Part shown: one piece after another, positions 11,426 through 28,488 of the stretch
Position numbering within the stretch: position 1 is the stretch's first letter
How the letters are laid out: every line of letters begins with the position of its first letter
From: Cacajao melanocephalus
Lineage: Eukaryota > Chordata > Mammalia > Primates > Pitheciidae
DNA: 64,000 nt
Direction: 5' to 3'
NCBI GenBank assembly: GCA_963573385.1
Contig: CAUYLG010013838.1
Coordinates: forward strand, 1-64,000
Made by a program: the position numbers and the translations under genes
The notes under the pieces: model-generated
Databases searched by the model: none
The model's input: only the letters and a program-made list of their open reading frames with translations
What the model was told of the DNA's origin: nothing

Positions 11426-11817
11426 CAGGCAGAGACTATGCATATCTCAAACTCTAGTGAAAGTAGCAGCATCTAACAACTAGGAGCTCAGTATTTGATA
11501 GGGGTGTTGGGCTGCAGAGACTCAATCTCTACCTTTTCGTCAGGAGAATAATTCAGATTCTACAGACTGCATACATTTACTGTCTCGTTATATCAAACAC
11601 TTTAGTGTGGAGATTAGAAGTAGAGGAAAAAGCTCTCAAGTAATTCAAATCTCCTGGGAGAATTTGGCCCCTCAATAATTATTCTATTGTCCTTATACTT
11701 TTAAAAGTTTAACAACTGTTTTTAGTGCTTTCTAAAAGGCAATACATGCACATGGTCAAATAAAAGCTAATTCAATGATTGATTATGTTTCAAGAAGAGA
11801 GTGAAAAGGCATAATAT

Positions 11818-11935
11818 AATTTTGTTTGTATCTCTTGCCTTCATTTGTTCAGAGACTCTATTGTTGGTTGAATATCAGTTTGTGTTCGAGCCTTTCCCAA
11901 ATCTTGCCCCTCTATGCCACACATTAACTCCTATG
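11818..11935. repeat. Copy B of diverged ~110-bp duplication
   Basis: Partner of 11312-11425, in the same orientation and about 500 bp downstream. Blocks TGTTTGTATCTCTTG, CTTCATTTGTT, ATATCAGTTTG and GAGCCTTTCCCAAAT match copy A. The copy carries a 5-bp extra segment (TTGAA) near 11870. Confidence 0.75.
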
Positions 11936-12399
11936 GGTGGACTAAGACAATCTATGGAACGAATTCCTCAGTCTGGAGTAGTAAACTTCTGAGGAGGTCA
12001 GCAGAGCTTCGCATTCTAGATCTTAAGCTAAGAGTCCTAACCTGCTATAACTCTGGTCACCATAGAGCCTTTTCTGACCAAAGCTATAATTTAAACATGA
12101 CAACTCATCTGGTAAGAAATCAGATTACTAAATGAGTGGACAAAGTATTTGTGTATGCTTCTTATAAGCTATTAGCCATAAAAGAAAATGTTTAGATAGG
12201 TAGATGACAAATGAGTAAGAAGGAGAGTTGTAGAGAAGCAGCGGGACTTTAGAGCATCTAACTCCATCTCATTTTGCAAAATAATCCTTCATCATGTAAA
12301 AGAAGAAACTGTAGCCTGGACAGCGTGAGGGAAGGGAAGAGAAGGGAGAAGGACAGAATGAAAGAAGGATATTTGCCTACTTATTAAAAAATAATTGCT

Positions 12400-12694
12400 G
12401 GGCAGGTGCAGTGGCTCATGCCAGTAAACCCAGAACTTTGGGAGGCCAAGGCAGACAGATCTCTTGAGCCCAAAAGTTTGAGACCAGCCTGGACAACATG
12501 GTGAAATCCCATCTCTAACAAAAATACAAAAAATTAGACGGGTGTTGTGGTGCACACCTGTGGTTCCAGCTATTTGGGAGGCTGAGGTGGCAGGATCACT
12601 TACGTCCAGGAGACAAAGGTTGCAGTGAGCTGAGATCGTATCACTGCACTCCAGCCTGAGTGACAGAGCAAGACCCTATCTCAAAATAATAATG
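12400..12694 (+). mobile_element. Alu
   Basis: A full-length diverged Alu with TSD ATAATTGCT at 12391-12399 and 12695-12703. Confidence 0.95.
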
Positions 12695-12820
12695 ATAATT
12701 GCTTATGTAATTCATATTAATTCAAAGCAGTCTTATGGTTCAATCTTGTGGTTTAGTTATCAAACCACAGACACAACAGTCTCACAGAAAAAACATAATT
12801 AACACCAATTTAAATCTTAG

Positions 12821-13199
<379 letters not shown>

Positions 13200-13534
13200 T
13201 GGGAGTGTATTTTTAATATGTATCCAAAGAGCTTAAAAAGCTTCTTTACACATTTTTCTCTACCAAAGATGTGCTCCAGCAGGAACCAACTAACAAAGAA
13301 TCTCTCCAAGCCTTACTCTCTTGCTCTCTCTATCACCCCTTAAAATTCCTCCAATGCTCAGCCCACACAATTCTTTTCCCCTCTTCCTCAGCACTGTACT
13401 ATATAGATGAATTTAACCTTTTTGGTTTCCACCTGGTATCTTAGAACTTGAACACTCAGATTGAAAGAGCCTATCATTACCAATCAGGATAAACTTTAAA
13501 AATAAATTCATATATAGCAATATCAAAATGAAAC

Positions 13535-13990
13535 TCTGGAGCATCAAGATGAAAAAGACAATCCTAAAAGGTACAAGAGGACACAGAGGATTACCTCAAA
13601 AGAGTGAGAGTCAGATCAAAAGGAGACTGCTCATCAACCAAAGCAGTTTCAAGAAAATAATGGAATAGCTTAGAAATGCTCAGGAAAAAATCAACTTGAA
13701 CTTAGAGTTCTATAACAAGCCAAGCTAACACTCAGCGAGAGAGAGCAAAATAATTTCTCACACATACAAGCCCTTAGACAAATGTATTACCCACTCTGAT
13801 GGACAAGAGAGGAAAAGCAAAAGAAAATCTACCATGGATGTGCTCCAGCAGGAAGAAAAATGAATCCAAAAGGTGATCATGGGCTATAAGCAGTAAAGGA
13901 GAATGTATTCGTGTTTTATTTGTGCAATTAGAAAGTAATCTTTTTTCAAGGACTGGGGAGAAAAGAAGGTAATGATAATTCTTTATCTTT
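13535..13990 (+). mobile_element. Old L1/HAL1 ORF1 fragment
   Basis: A diverged copy of the ORF1 3' part of an L1M or HAL1 element. Landmarks are GGATTACCTCAAAAGAGTGA, AATTCTATAACAAGCCAAGC-like at 13708-13727, and GATGTGCTCCAGCAGGAAG at 13837-13855. Not translatable. Confidence 0.75.
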
Positions 13991-16900
13991 GTTTCCATTC
14001 CCTTTTACTTTTGCATAGTATGTCACTGCAGTTTACAAAACGCTTTCCAACAAATTGTCAGTAGCCAGAATCACAGGAACTACAAAAATATGTTTTAAGA
14101 GGGCACTGCATTAGGACAAATATTAATTGCAATAAAACTTGGAAATGTGATCCCTGAACCTAGTAAGATACTTCTTGCCATGGACACTGGCTGGCTTCTG
14201 CAGTCATTACTGGGTCTAAGAGGGGTTGATGGACGTGAAATTTAACAGATTTTTTTTTTTTACTCTGCCTACCAAGTTGAACTAGATTCTGGACTGGTAG
14301 ATAAGGAGATGAATGCAGGTAAGAGCTACAATAGTTCAGACCGGCTGATGCATTCAAAAGGGACTCACAAGATGTTCAGGCTCTGAGGTTTCTGGACTAG
14401 ACAGGACTCTTGCCTCCAGGGTGTGGCAGGGAGGCCACTACTCTGCCCGGGAGGCCTTCTAATGACACATCTTAGGTTCCCCAAAGGTGCCTGTTGAGAC
14501 GCTTATGGTGCTATTGTCTGTGTCACAGGCCATGAGTTTAGGGCTTGGAATCTCTCACTTGAACTTTTTTACACCATCACTGATGTGTGCCAGAAAAAGA
14601 GCAGCTGCCAAAAGGCAGACATTTTCCTGTCTCTAAAAATAAAACACTGGCAACGCTTCAGGCCACTGTGCCAAGACTTGGCCCTTCCCAGGATAAACAA
14701 TAGATTGCCAAGCTGATCGCAGGCAAATATTGAGTCCTGAGGAATGTCTAGGTCCAGCCTGAAATGCCGAGGTCAGGGCGTGTGCACTTGAAAGCCAGGA
14801 AGCCAGAGAAGGTCGTCCCTCCTCTGCAGCTGATGGAGAGCAGCTTCTGTGCCCAGCCACGGACCAGGTGTGGCTGAGAGGAGGCCTCGGGTTACACCAC
14901 AGACCTTGACCCAGCTGAGGTCACAGAGTCCCCACCAGGTCCTGCCCCCAGAGCCCTGGGGTACATGGTGATGATTTCAGGGACTGTGAGATCCTGTCCA
15001 GAGAAAGCTCCCTGGGAAGGGAAGGGTTTCATAAGCGTCCCTCTGCGTTCATCACTCAGGCTGTGCTCGTCACCTGTCAAAACCCCTCATGCCCAGCTGA
15101 GAGCCCTCACCTGCTAGACAAGGACCAGCAAAACCTCCTGAATGCCATAATAACAGCGTTCGCACTCTAATTGCCTCCCAATTCGTCAAGTTCTTCTACA
15201 GCACATGTTCAAGCCCTTGTGCCTTGTCATTAGGGTTCAAATCTTCCTAGACCATAGCTTGACTTTTTTGCCAGTTTGGGGACTTAAGAAGGCTAAGAGG
15301 GGGTTAGGGGAAGAGAGGACCTAAATATAGCAAATATTTGCAGGCATAATCACTCCATAAACATGCTTCAGTGGAACAGAGTGTAGGGCCGACCCAGATG
15401 ACGGATGTCACTCACCCAAGTGTCACATCATAAATAAAACTGAATAAGCCCATTCTCTCGCAGAACCAGAGTGATGCCTGTTCCCACTATAAATATTTAT
15501 GAAGTCATCGTTCTCAAAACACTATTTTTCCAGGTAAGTAGACTTTGAGGGAAAAGTTAAGCAGAGCTTTGCCTGCAATTATGGAATAGTCACCATAGCT
15601 TTTCAATGGGTATTCCATGGAAAGGAAAAGAAAAGAAAAATAAGAAAAGGAAAAACAAGCCCCTGTTCCATGGGGCTGTTGCATGGAGATTTCGTTTGTG
15701 CCAGTCAAAGTTCATTCTCATTCAAAACGTGACAGCCTTCTCTGGGATCGCAGAAATCAGAAGGAGCCCTATGGGTTCCATTCCACCCAGGGCTGTGTAA
15801 TGAAGGGGGCACAAACAGATCCTTGTCACCCAAATTCCAGCCCCTCCCACCACCTCTGCTAGGACAGACATTCTCCTTTGCATTCTCACTCTCTCAGTGT
15901 GTCTCTTAGTAACAGAAAAAATGTACACCTCACCCCATTACTATGCTCATTTGAAAAGAATTCTCAGAATGTGAGGATGTGTGCCTGAGTGGCTCTCTGG
16001 GTGTTTATGCAAAGTCTACTACTTTTGCCCTTAGTTACTCTTCCTGATTGCAAGAGGAATGGCACCTCGGAAACCCTACTGGCATCTGACAAGCTTTTCC
16101 TGTGATCCATGCACTCAGGAGGAGCAAACACCTCCTCTGGGCTTAGGAGCAAACCAACAGTCCCTTCTCCAACGCACTGTGGCAGACTCTGGAACTCTCA
16201 AGCCATTGTCTCCACTACAATACATGCTAATTTTCATGTCCCGTCGCTGCTTCCCTGTTATTCGTCTCCTGACTGCCCCAAAGCCCTTGCCCAAGTCCAC
16301 CAAGCCTGTTTCTTTCCCAGGGATGGCCTTGTGCCTGGGCTCTCTTCCCCTCCAAACTCCGGGGTGGCCCGTGTTTTATCAGACTGAACTGGCTCTAGGA
16401 GAAAAGCTGATGATCATCCTACGCTAGCCTCGGGGAAGTCTTGTTCCACAAAGAACAAGAGTCTCTGGTTTTGTGAAATGAGTCACAGGCTGCCTTGACC
16501 ATGCCTATCTGGGGAGGCCAGGGCTGCCATGTATGGTCTGTGCTCCGTGCCACCCACCTCTCGCTGTCAGTCCAAGCTGTCTGCCAGGACAGCCTGAGTC
16601 ATAAAACTCAGCACATTCCTCAGACGTTGGATAGTCTTTCCTTGTTATTACTTCGCTTTTGTTTTATGCAGCACCTGGTTTCATTTTAAAAACCCAAATA
16701 AAAATCACACGATCAGGGCGGGAGTGGGGAAATAGGAAGAAAAGCAAAGAGCTCTAACTCCCCAAACAGGGAGGCACAGAGCAGGACAGGAATGAGACTG
16801 CAGCTGAGGGGCTGGGGAGAGTCAGGATGTGCCACTAATGAATTGGTTTGACACAATCTTCCTTGCTGTATATGTCAAAGCACTTGATGTCCAGGTCTCT

Positions 16901-17639
16901 TCCCCACCCTCCCATCCCCATATTAGGCCGCAATATTGTAGGTGACCTTCCCATAGCCTCTCTACTTTTTTCTGCCTGTTCTCAATTAATTGCCATACAT
17001 ATTGGATGAATCCTAAGGAACCTTCTAGTTATAACACTCTGAGTCTATGAACTGCCAGTTCCCTTTTTCTTGGACCACAAGCCGCAACCCACGTGTGAGG
17101 GAATATGTTTCCACAAGGTAACATTTGTTATTTGCGTTTTAGGGGTTAAGGAATGGGGTACAGACAGGAGAGAAGGTGTAAATCCCACCATACCAACGCT
17201 AATGGTCAAATTTAACCTCTGTGGCCAGGTTACTTTTGCAACCCATCTGTAAAGCTGTTAGCCTTCGTTTTTAGAATTAAAACAGAATTCTAATCAGCTA
17301 GCCCTTGCATATAGTAAAAAAACAAATAAATGAATGATAACCATTACCTTGGAGAACTGTATTTTCTTGGACTAGGAAAAGCCAAGACATTAGAGATTAA
17401 AACCAGGATCATGAGGTACCAGACTGGGAACCTAAACAGAGGCCTTTCTCTCCCTCTGCCTGAGACGTCTACCGGGGCTGGCCAGAGCAAAACTCCGGAG
17501 GTTCCTGAGTAGCTTACAGGGCTGCCTTTTCAATGCATGCTTCTGGCGAGCTTAATGGAAACCATATGAAGGTTGCCGGGAATCAGACCAGATGGCTCCC
17601 GGGGAATGTATTTAACCCAACCTAGGGCTAAGGGACAGA
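13991..17639. other. Unique sequence upstream of the CpG island
   Basis: No repeat family is evident over 3.6 kb, unlike the rest of the window. That fits an upstream regulatory domain of the CpG-island promoter. Open frames (for example 16059-16427) lack recognisable domains. I see no clear RNA gene. Confidence 0.5.
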
Positions 17640-18475
17640 AATAATCACTAGGAGTTTAGGGGGCGGGATGCAGGGGTGGTGCTGAGACTTTTAATTGTAT
17701 TTTCTATTCAATAGAAATCCTAAGAGAAGGACTGTCTTGGTAACTAGAAGTAAATGGAAGGGGGCGTGGGGAGCAGAGAGTGGGGACTGGGGAGGAACAG
17801 GGGGTAGGAGGCGGCTACTTTAGCAAACCTAACACCGTCCTGCCCTTCCTTGGAAGTCGGCGGCTGCCGGGGCCCTTCGCGAACCTGGACGGCAGCGGGC
17901 TCCTTCCCGCGCCCGGGTCACCGCGCAGCCCCGGCAGCCCCCCGTCCCTCCCTCCGGTGCGCTCCGCCGGGGGCGGCGAGGCGGGCGGTGGGGGAAGCAT
18001 CAGCAGAAGGAGGGTCGCCAAGGGAGGAGGAGGGTCGTAGGCGGCCCGTGGATGCTGGGCGGGGAAGGAGGACAGTGGCGGAGAGGAGGCGGACAGTGGA
18101 GGGAGGAGGAGGCGGCCGCTCGGGCGGGGCGGGAAGGGTTAGGGGGAGGGGCAGGCGGCGGGTGGGCGGGGCTTCGGGGGCGCGGGCCCCCACCGAGGAG
18201 CCGGGGCGGGAGGGCCGCGATCCCCGCCGCTGGCCTCGCGCGCCCGCCGCGGCTCAGGCCGCCCTCTCCCGCCCGCCCGCCGGTCTGAGCCAATTCGCTT
18301 CCGGGCGGCGCTTTGCGCGGAGGAAAACCTGGCGGTGGAAGGCTCCGGCTCTGCCGGGTGACCGCTCTGAATACAAAGAGCCTTTCTCACGCCCCTGCGC
18401 CCTTCCCCGGGGCTCCAGATACAAGGGACCGGCTCTGTGACGCCCGAGCCCGCGACGGTCGGGGCCGCAGCACCA
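17640..18475 (+). promoter_or_regulatory. CpG-island promoter
   Basis: An abrupt GC-rich block, the only one in the window, dense in CpG, with a NotI site at 18111-18118. GC boxes (Sp1/KLF type) occur at 17660-17669, 18122-18130 and 18163-18172. A CCAAT box and ETS-like site lie at 18290-18304. There is no TATA box at the expected spacing, so a dispersed housekeeping-type start is likely around 18320-18420. The orientation (CCAAT then ETS, then an ATG in fair context) favours plus-strand transcription, but divergent transcription is possible. Long open frames inside are a result of GC richness. The gene it drives cannot be named from this window. Confidence 0.88.
18290..18320 (+). promoter_or_regulatory. 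CCAAT / ETS-like / E2F-like cluster
   Basis: CCAAT at 18290-18294 (NF-Y type), CTTCCGG at 18298-18304 (reverse ETS core CCGGAAG) and CTTTGCGCGG at 18311-18320 (E2F-like) lie within 31 bp. This arrangement is typical of the 50-100 bp before the start of CpG-island genes. Confidence 0.65.
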
Positions 18476-18534
18476 TGTCTGTGGTTCCTGCAGAGAAATG
18501 TGGTCCCGAGTATTTATTTAAAAAGGAAGATTGA
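18475..18534 (+). CDS. 19-codon ORF at the CpG-island edge (uORF or first-exon start?)
   Basis: The ATG has a fair Kozak context (GCAGCACCATGT, A at -3). The frame encodes 19 residues beginning MSVVPAEKCGPEYLF and ends in TGA. An AATAAA hexamer overlaps the stop (18534-18539). I do not recognise the peptide. It could be an upstream ORF, part of a first exon spliced before the stop, or chance. No strong splice donor is evident inside it. Confidence 0.3.
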   Translation: MSVVPAEKCGPEYLFKKED

Positions 18535-18539
18535 ATAAA

Positions 18540-21955
<3,416 letters not shown>

Positions 21956-21961
21956 CAGTGT

Positions 21962-22070
21962 AGTTTCAGCCACTCAGGAGACTGAGGCAGGGGGATTGCT
22001 CAAGCCCAGGAGTTCAAGGCCAGCCAAGGCAACATAGCAAGACCCTGTTTCAAAAAAATAAAAAAAAAGC
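21962..22070 (+). mobile_element. Alu monomer fragment (FLAM-like)
   Basis: A single Alu left-monomer-like piece, from TTTCAGCCACTCAGGAGACT to an A-rich tail, about 105 bp. It lacks the 5' head and the second monomer. Confidence 0.85.
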
Positions 22071-22560
22071 CACCACTGTAATAACAAACAATAACAGTAA
22101 CATTTAGACAAAAGAGTATAATCCTAATATGAAAATATGTTATACCAATCAATAAGAAAAAGCTAAACACCCTAATAGGAAAATGGATAAAGGAAATATA
22201 CTATCATTATCATTCAAATATAATTATTCATGAATTTGTAGTTGCAAATTTACCTACTTGTTAAAATTTATTTGTCAACTAATTAAGCTCCATTCTGGCA
22301 TTAGTTATAGCGCTGTTAGCCATGAGTTCAAAGTTAATAAATTAACAACATGAATTAAATTAAGTGTCTTTAAACAGAAACATATATAAAAACAAAATAA
22401 TATATTGATCAGTTGACTAAAATGTCATGACTGGAGGCTCCCAGGAGCCTAACCTTATATTTCCTTTAGGAACAACGGTTCAGTATTACTTAATTCAGTA
22501 TTCATGGTGATTTTACAAAATATAACCACAAATAGTGAGAATCAATTACAATTGATGAAA
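22071..22560. other. Unassigned AT-rich repeat-like sequence
   Basis: Sequence around 22250-22540 (for example GTTCAAAGTTAATAAATTAA and GGAGGCTCCCAGGAGCCTAA) looks like a diverged interspersed repeat that I cannot name. GGCTCC-CAG-GAGCC at 22436-22448 is a short palindrome. Confidence 0.35.
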
Positions 22561-22781
22561 GAACTATGAATGATGAATAAACGTAGGAGAAGATGCTTGA
22601 CCTCACTAATAATCAAATAAATGAAATTAAAAGAAAATTGAACTATCTTCATCTATCAAGTTGGAAAACATCAAGATTATATTTTAAAGCAAGTGTTAGA
22701 GAGGTTGTAGGAAAATAGGCACTCTCACACACTACTGGGGCATGAGGCCAATTTTTGGGAGGGCAATTTTGCCAAATGTAA

Positions 22782-23284
<503 letters not shown>

Positions 23285-23639
23285 ATGGCATATTTTAAAA
23301 TTGTAATGGAGTCAGTCAATGAAATATTATGTATACATTAAAAATGATAACAAATAATTATGTTAATTAACACTGAAGGATATCCATGAAAATGTTGAGT
23401 GATAAAAGCAGGTTACAGAGGACAGTGTTCAGTATGATCTCATCAATATACTGTATGTGTGCATGTATCCTTAGGTATACATAAGTATAGAGAGAGATTT
23501 ATAAAGGTGGTCACTGAAATGAAAATGGTGATTGTCCCTGGGGGAAGGGAAAGGATTTCAGATAATCTTTACTTTGTTACTCTGTATTATTCGAATGTTT
23601 ACAATTAGAGAAAAGTTACTTTTAACTGCCAGTATATTA

Positions 23640-24157
<518 letters not shown>

Positions 24158-24164
24158 AATTTAT

Positions 24165-24459
24165 GGCCAGGTGCCATGGCTCATGGCTGTAATCCCAGCA
24201 CTTTGGCAAGCCAAGGCAAGAGGATCACTTGAGGCCAGGAGTTTGAGACCAGCCTAGGCAACATAGGGAGACCCTCGTCTCTACAAATCATAATTTTTAA
24301 AAATTAGCTGGGTGTGATGGTGGCACATGTGGTTCCAGGTACTAGGGAGGCTAAGGCAGGAGGATTGCATGAGCCTGGGAAGTTGAGAATGCATTGAGCC
24401 ATGATTGCACACTGTACTCTAGCCCAGGCAACAGAGCAGGACTCTGTCTCAAAAAAAAA
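24165..24459 (+). mobile_element. Alu, diverged (AluJ-like)
   Basis: A plus-strand Alu with many substitutions in the left monomer. TSD AATTTAT at 24158-24164 and about 24460-24466. Confidence 0.92.
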
Positions 24460-24894
24460 TTTATTGTGTATTTTCTTTTTTTATTTGAAATGTCTCTGGA
24501 ATATTGTATATTTTCAAATAGCTACAAGAAAGGATTTTGAATGTTCTCAACACGGATAAGTCATAAATGTTTGAGGAGATGGATATGCCAGATACCCTGA
24601 CTCACTTATTACCCAGTGTATACATGTGTTAAAATGTCATACTGTTCTCCAGAAATATATACAATTATTATGTGTCAGTTAAGAATAATATCTTTTTAAA
24701 AGTAAACATCAAACAGGTAAGACAAAACTGAACTAATTAAATTCATAGTAATTCTTCTGGAGTTTTTGGGAGAGGTAAACATTTTTGTGTCTGAAATATT
24801 ATGCTATCATACAAACAGACTCAGAATTAGAAGTAAGACTGCTGAAATTTTGAGGCTGTAAATTTTTATTAAGGTCTTGAGAAGCTCAGGTGTA

Positions 24895-25945
<1,051 letters not shown>

Positions 25946-26245
25946 TTAGTTATTTATTTAAAAATTTTTAATTTTTCTTATTTCAGTAGGTTTTTTGGGA
26001 ACAGGTGGTGTTTGGTTACATGAATAAGTTCTTTAGTGGTGATTTCTGAGATTTTGGTGCACCCATCACCTAAGCAGTGTACACTGCACCCAAGTGTAGT
26101 CTTTTATCCCTCATCCCCGACCCACCCTTTCCTCCAAGTTCCACAAAGTCTATTGTATTATTCTTATGCCTTTGCATCCTCATAGCTTAGCTCCCACTTC
26201 CAAATAAGAACATACGTCATTGTGCTTTTTTACTTGCACTTCTTC
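25946..26245 (-). mobile_element. L1 3' UTR fragment (L1PB/L1MA-like)
   Basis: Reverse-complement 3' UTR, recognised from GGTGGTGTTTGGTTACATGA, TTTTGGTGCACCCATCACC, and TTATGCCTTTGCATCCTCAT. It abuts the preceding older L1. Confidence 0.85.
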
Positions 26246-26249
26246 GTCT

Positions 26250-26556
<307 letters not shown>

Positions 26557-27960
26557 ATTTTTTTAATGACTAATGATATTGAGTTATCTAGTGTGATATT
26601 ATTAAAAATCAGAGGAAAATGCTGAAAGGGTGTCTTGCTTGATGTAATATGATAGGGTCTGGTCATTAGGAATAAGTCAAGAGAGAAAACTAGCCAGTGG
26701 CCAATGTTCATGGCTTTGTGTGCTATTTTATGCTGATAAACTCTTTTTAAAAACAAGATATCTTAAGCCAGAGTCAAAGAGCTTAACAATTACTTAGCTA
26801 AATTCAAGAAAAACCTACTTTTTCATAGCCACAGTAAAAGCAGATGGATAAGAAGTTTATCCTTCACAATTAGTGCTGATTGTTCCATGCTCTGTGAATT
26901 CTTAGCCTTTCAAAGCTCTGTAAGACTTTTATAAATCCCACAGGCCTCCCAGAGGCTTAACTAGCTTTTTGTTACCCTTCCTTTCAAGAATTATACTAAT
27001 CATTAATTAGTAAGTGATATGATTCTATAATATTAAAGTTTTACAGAAAGTAATTTTGAGGCATTTGGTGCATTATGGGGGAAAAAAACCAGACATTAAG
27101 ATTTGTGCTAGACCATAGCATTAGATATTTACACATTTATGTTCATCTTTCAGTCAACTTGATTATTTCTCTAATTGAACTAGAAATGTCTCTCATTTTC
27201 TTTAGTTGGTATGGAGGAACCAGTGTTCCTCTTAGCCAGTGCCAAGCTCCCTTATGTTGGAGTATGGTTAGCTAATGACTTTTCTTTGTAAGTTCACAGT
27301 TCACAAAATAGAGCCTATGGTACAACTTGACCTTGGCAGCTTCAGCCCGCCTTTTAGTTAAAGACATTTAATGTTACCCTAATTTGCTAGCATGTACCTT
27401 CCTGCTTCCACTGTCCAGTCTTAGAACTGTAACTGAATTGGGCAATTTGTTGATAAAACTAAATATCTTTGTGATTACCAACAATTTCCCTCTTTAGGTA
27501 TTAGGTCCTTAAATGTTGTGCCAACCCTCATGGAAATACCTGTATTTCCTGTAATTCCAGGTTACAGGTATTTAATTTTTAAAAGCAAATTATCAAGAAA
27601 GCAAGCGTAGGCTTGCAGAATCAGAGAAGCTCAAGTTTAGAAGTATATCTCCAGGTCTTCTATTCTAATCATTTAGTCCACCTACTGGGTGTCTGTCATA
27701 GTACAACCGTCAGCCTTATCTGTGACTCTGTTTTCCTTTAATAAGTTGGGGATACTTTGAGTTCCCACATGCCTGTCATTTGAAATAAAGGTTCATGAAC
27801 ACAAAACATAATGTTGGAAGGTGAAGACAAACCATTCTGCATGTTTTTTGAGTACTGTGGTCTTAAATTGTATGTACACAGAGGAGGAGAATTCAGATTA
27901 AATGTGAAAACATAACTAGTAGCAGCCAAGATGTATGCATTGTAGACCAGTTTAAGTGTC
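26557..27960. other. No gene or repeat recognised
   Basis: No confident repeat, RNA gene or coding region was seen over 1.4 kb. Confidence 0.5.
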
Positions 27961-27966
27961 TTCACG

Positions 27967-28488
27967 CAGCAGTCTTCAACCTTGTTGGCCCCAGGAACCA
28001 GTTTCAGGGAAGACAATGGAAACATGGAAACATGGAAGGCAGGTGGGCAGGGGCAGGGGCGGGGGTGATGGTTTCAGGATGATTCAGGTGTATTACATTT
28101 ATTGTGCACTTTATTTCTATTATTAATACATTGCAATAGATAATAAAATAATTATACAACTCACCATAATGTAGAATCAGTGGGAGCCCTGAGCTTGTTC
28201 TCCTGCAACTAGATGGTCACATCTGAGGGTGACGGGAGACAGTGACAGATCATCAGGCATTAGATTCTCATAAGGAGCACGTAGCCTAGATCCTTTGCAT
28301 GTGCAGTTCACAGTAGGGTTTGTGCTCCTATGCGAAGCTAATGCTGCCGCTGGTCTGACAGGAGGAGAAGCTCAGATGGTAATGCCAGCAAAGGGGAGTG
28401 GCCATAAATGCAGATGGAGCTTTGCTGGCTCCCCACTGCACACCTCCTGCTGTGCAGCCTGGCTCCTAACAGGCCATGGACTGATATT
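27967..28488 (+). mobile_element. hAT-like non-autonomous DNA transposon
   Basis: Left end CAGCAGTCTTCAACC matches the CAGNGGTTCTCAACC-type inverted end of hAT elements. The body holds ATTTATTGTGCACTTTATTT, AACTCACCATAATGTAGAAT and CTCCTGCTGTGCAGCC. The right end is degraded near GGCTCCTAACAGGCCATGGA. No transposase is encoded. The family name is uncertain. Confidence 0.72.

Larger units (their letters stand above)
9695..12390. other. Unassigned sequence with a diverged internal duplication
   Basis: No gene or confident repeat was identified. It holds an A10 tract near 10016, a poly-T tract at 11081-11100 and a diverged duplicated block (11312-11425 versus 11818-11935). Short open frames here show no recognisable protein. 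Confidence 0.5.

Noticed and set aside
16059..16427. 122-codon open frame upstream of the island
   Set aside because: Overlapping frames of similar length exist on both strands and there is no recognisable domain, splice context or codon bias.
17850..18440. 196-codon open frame and several others across the CpG island
   Set aside because: They occur in multiple frames and both strands, are rich in R, G, A and P, and have no domain. GC richness removes stop codons, so they are expected by chance.
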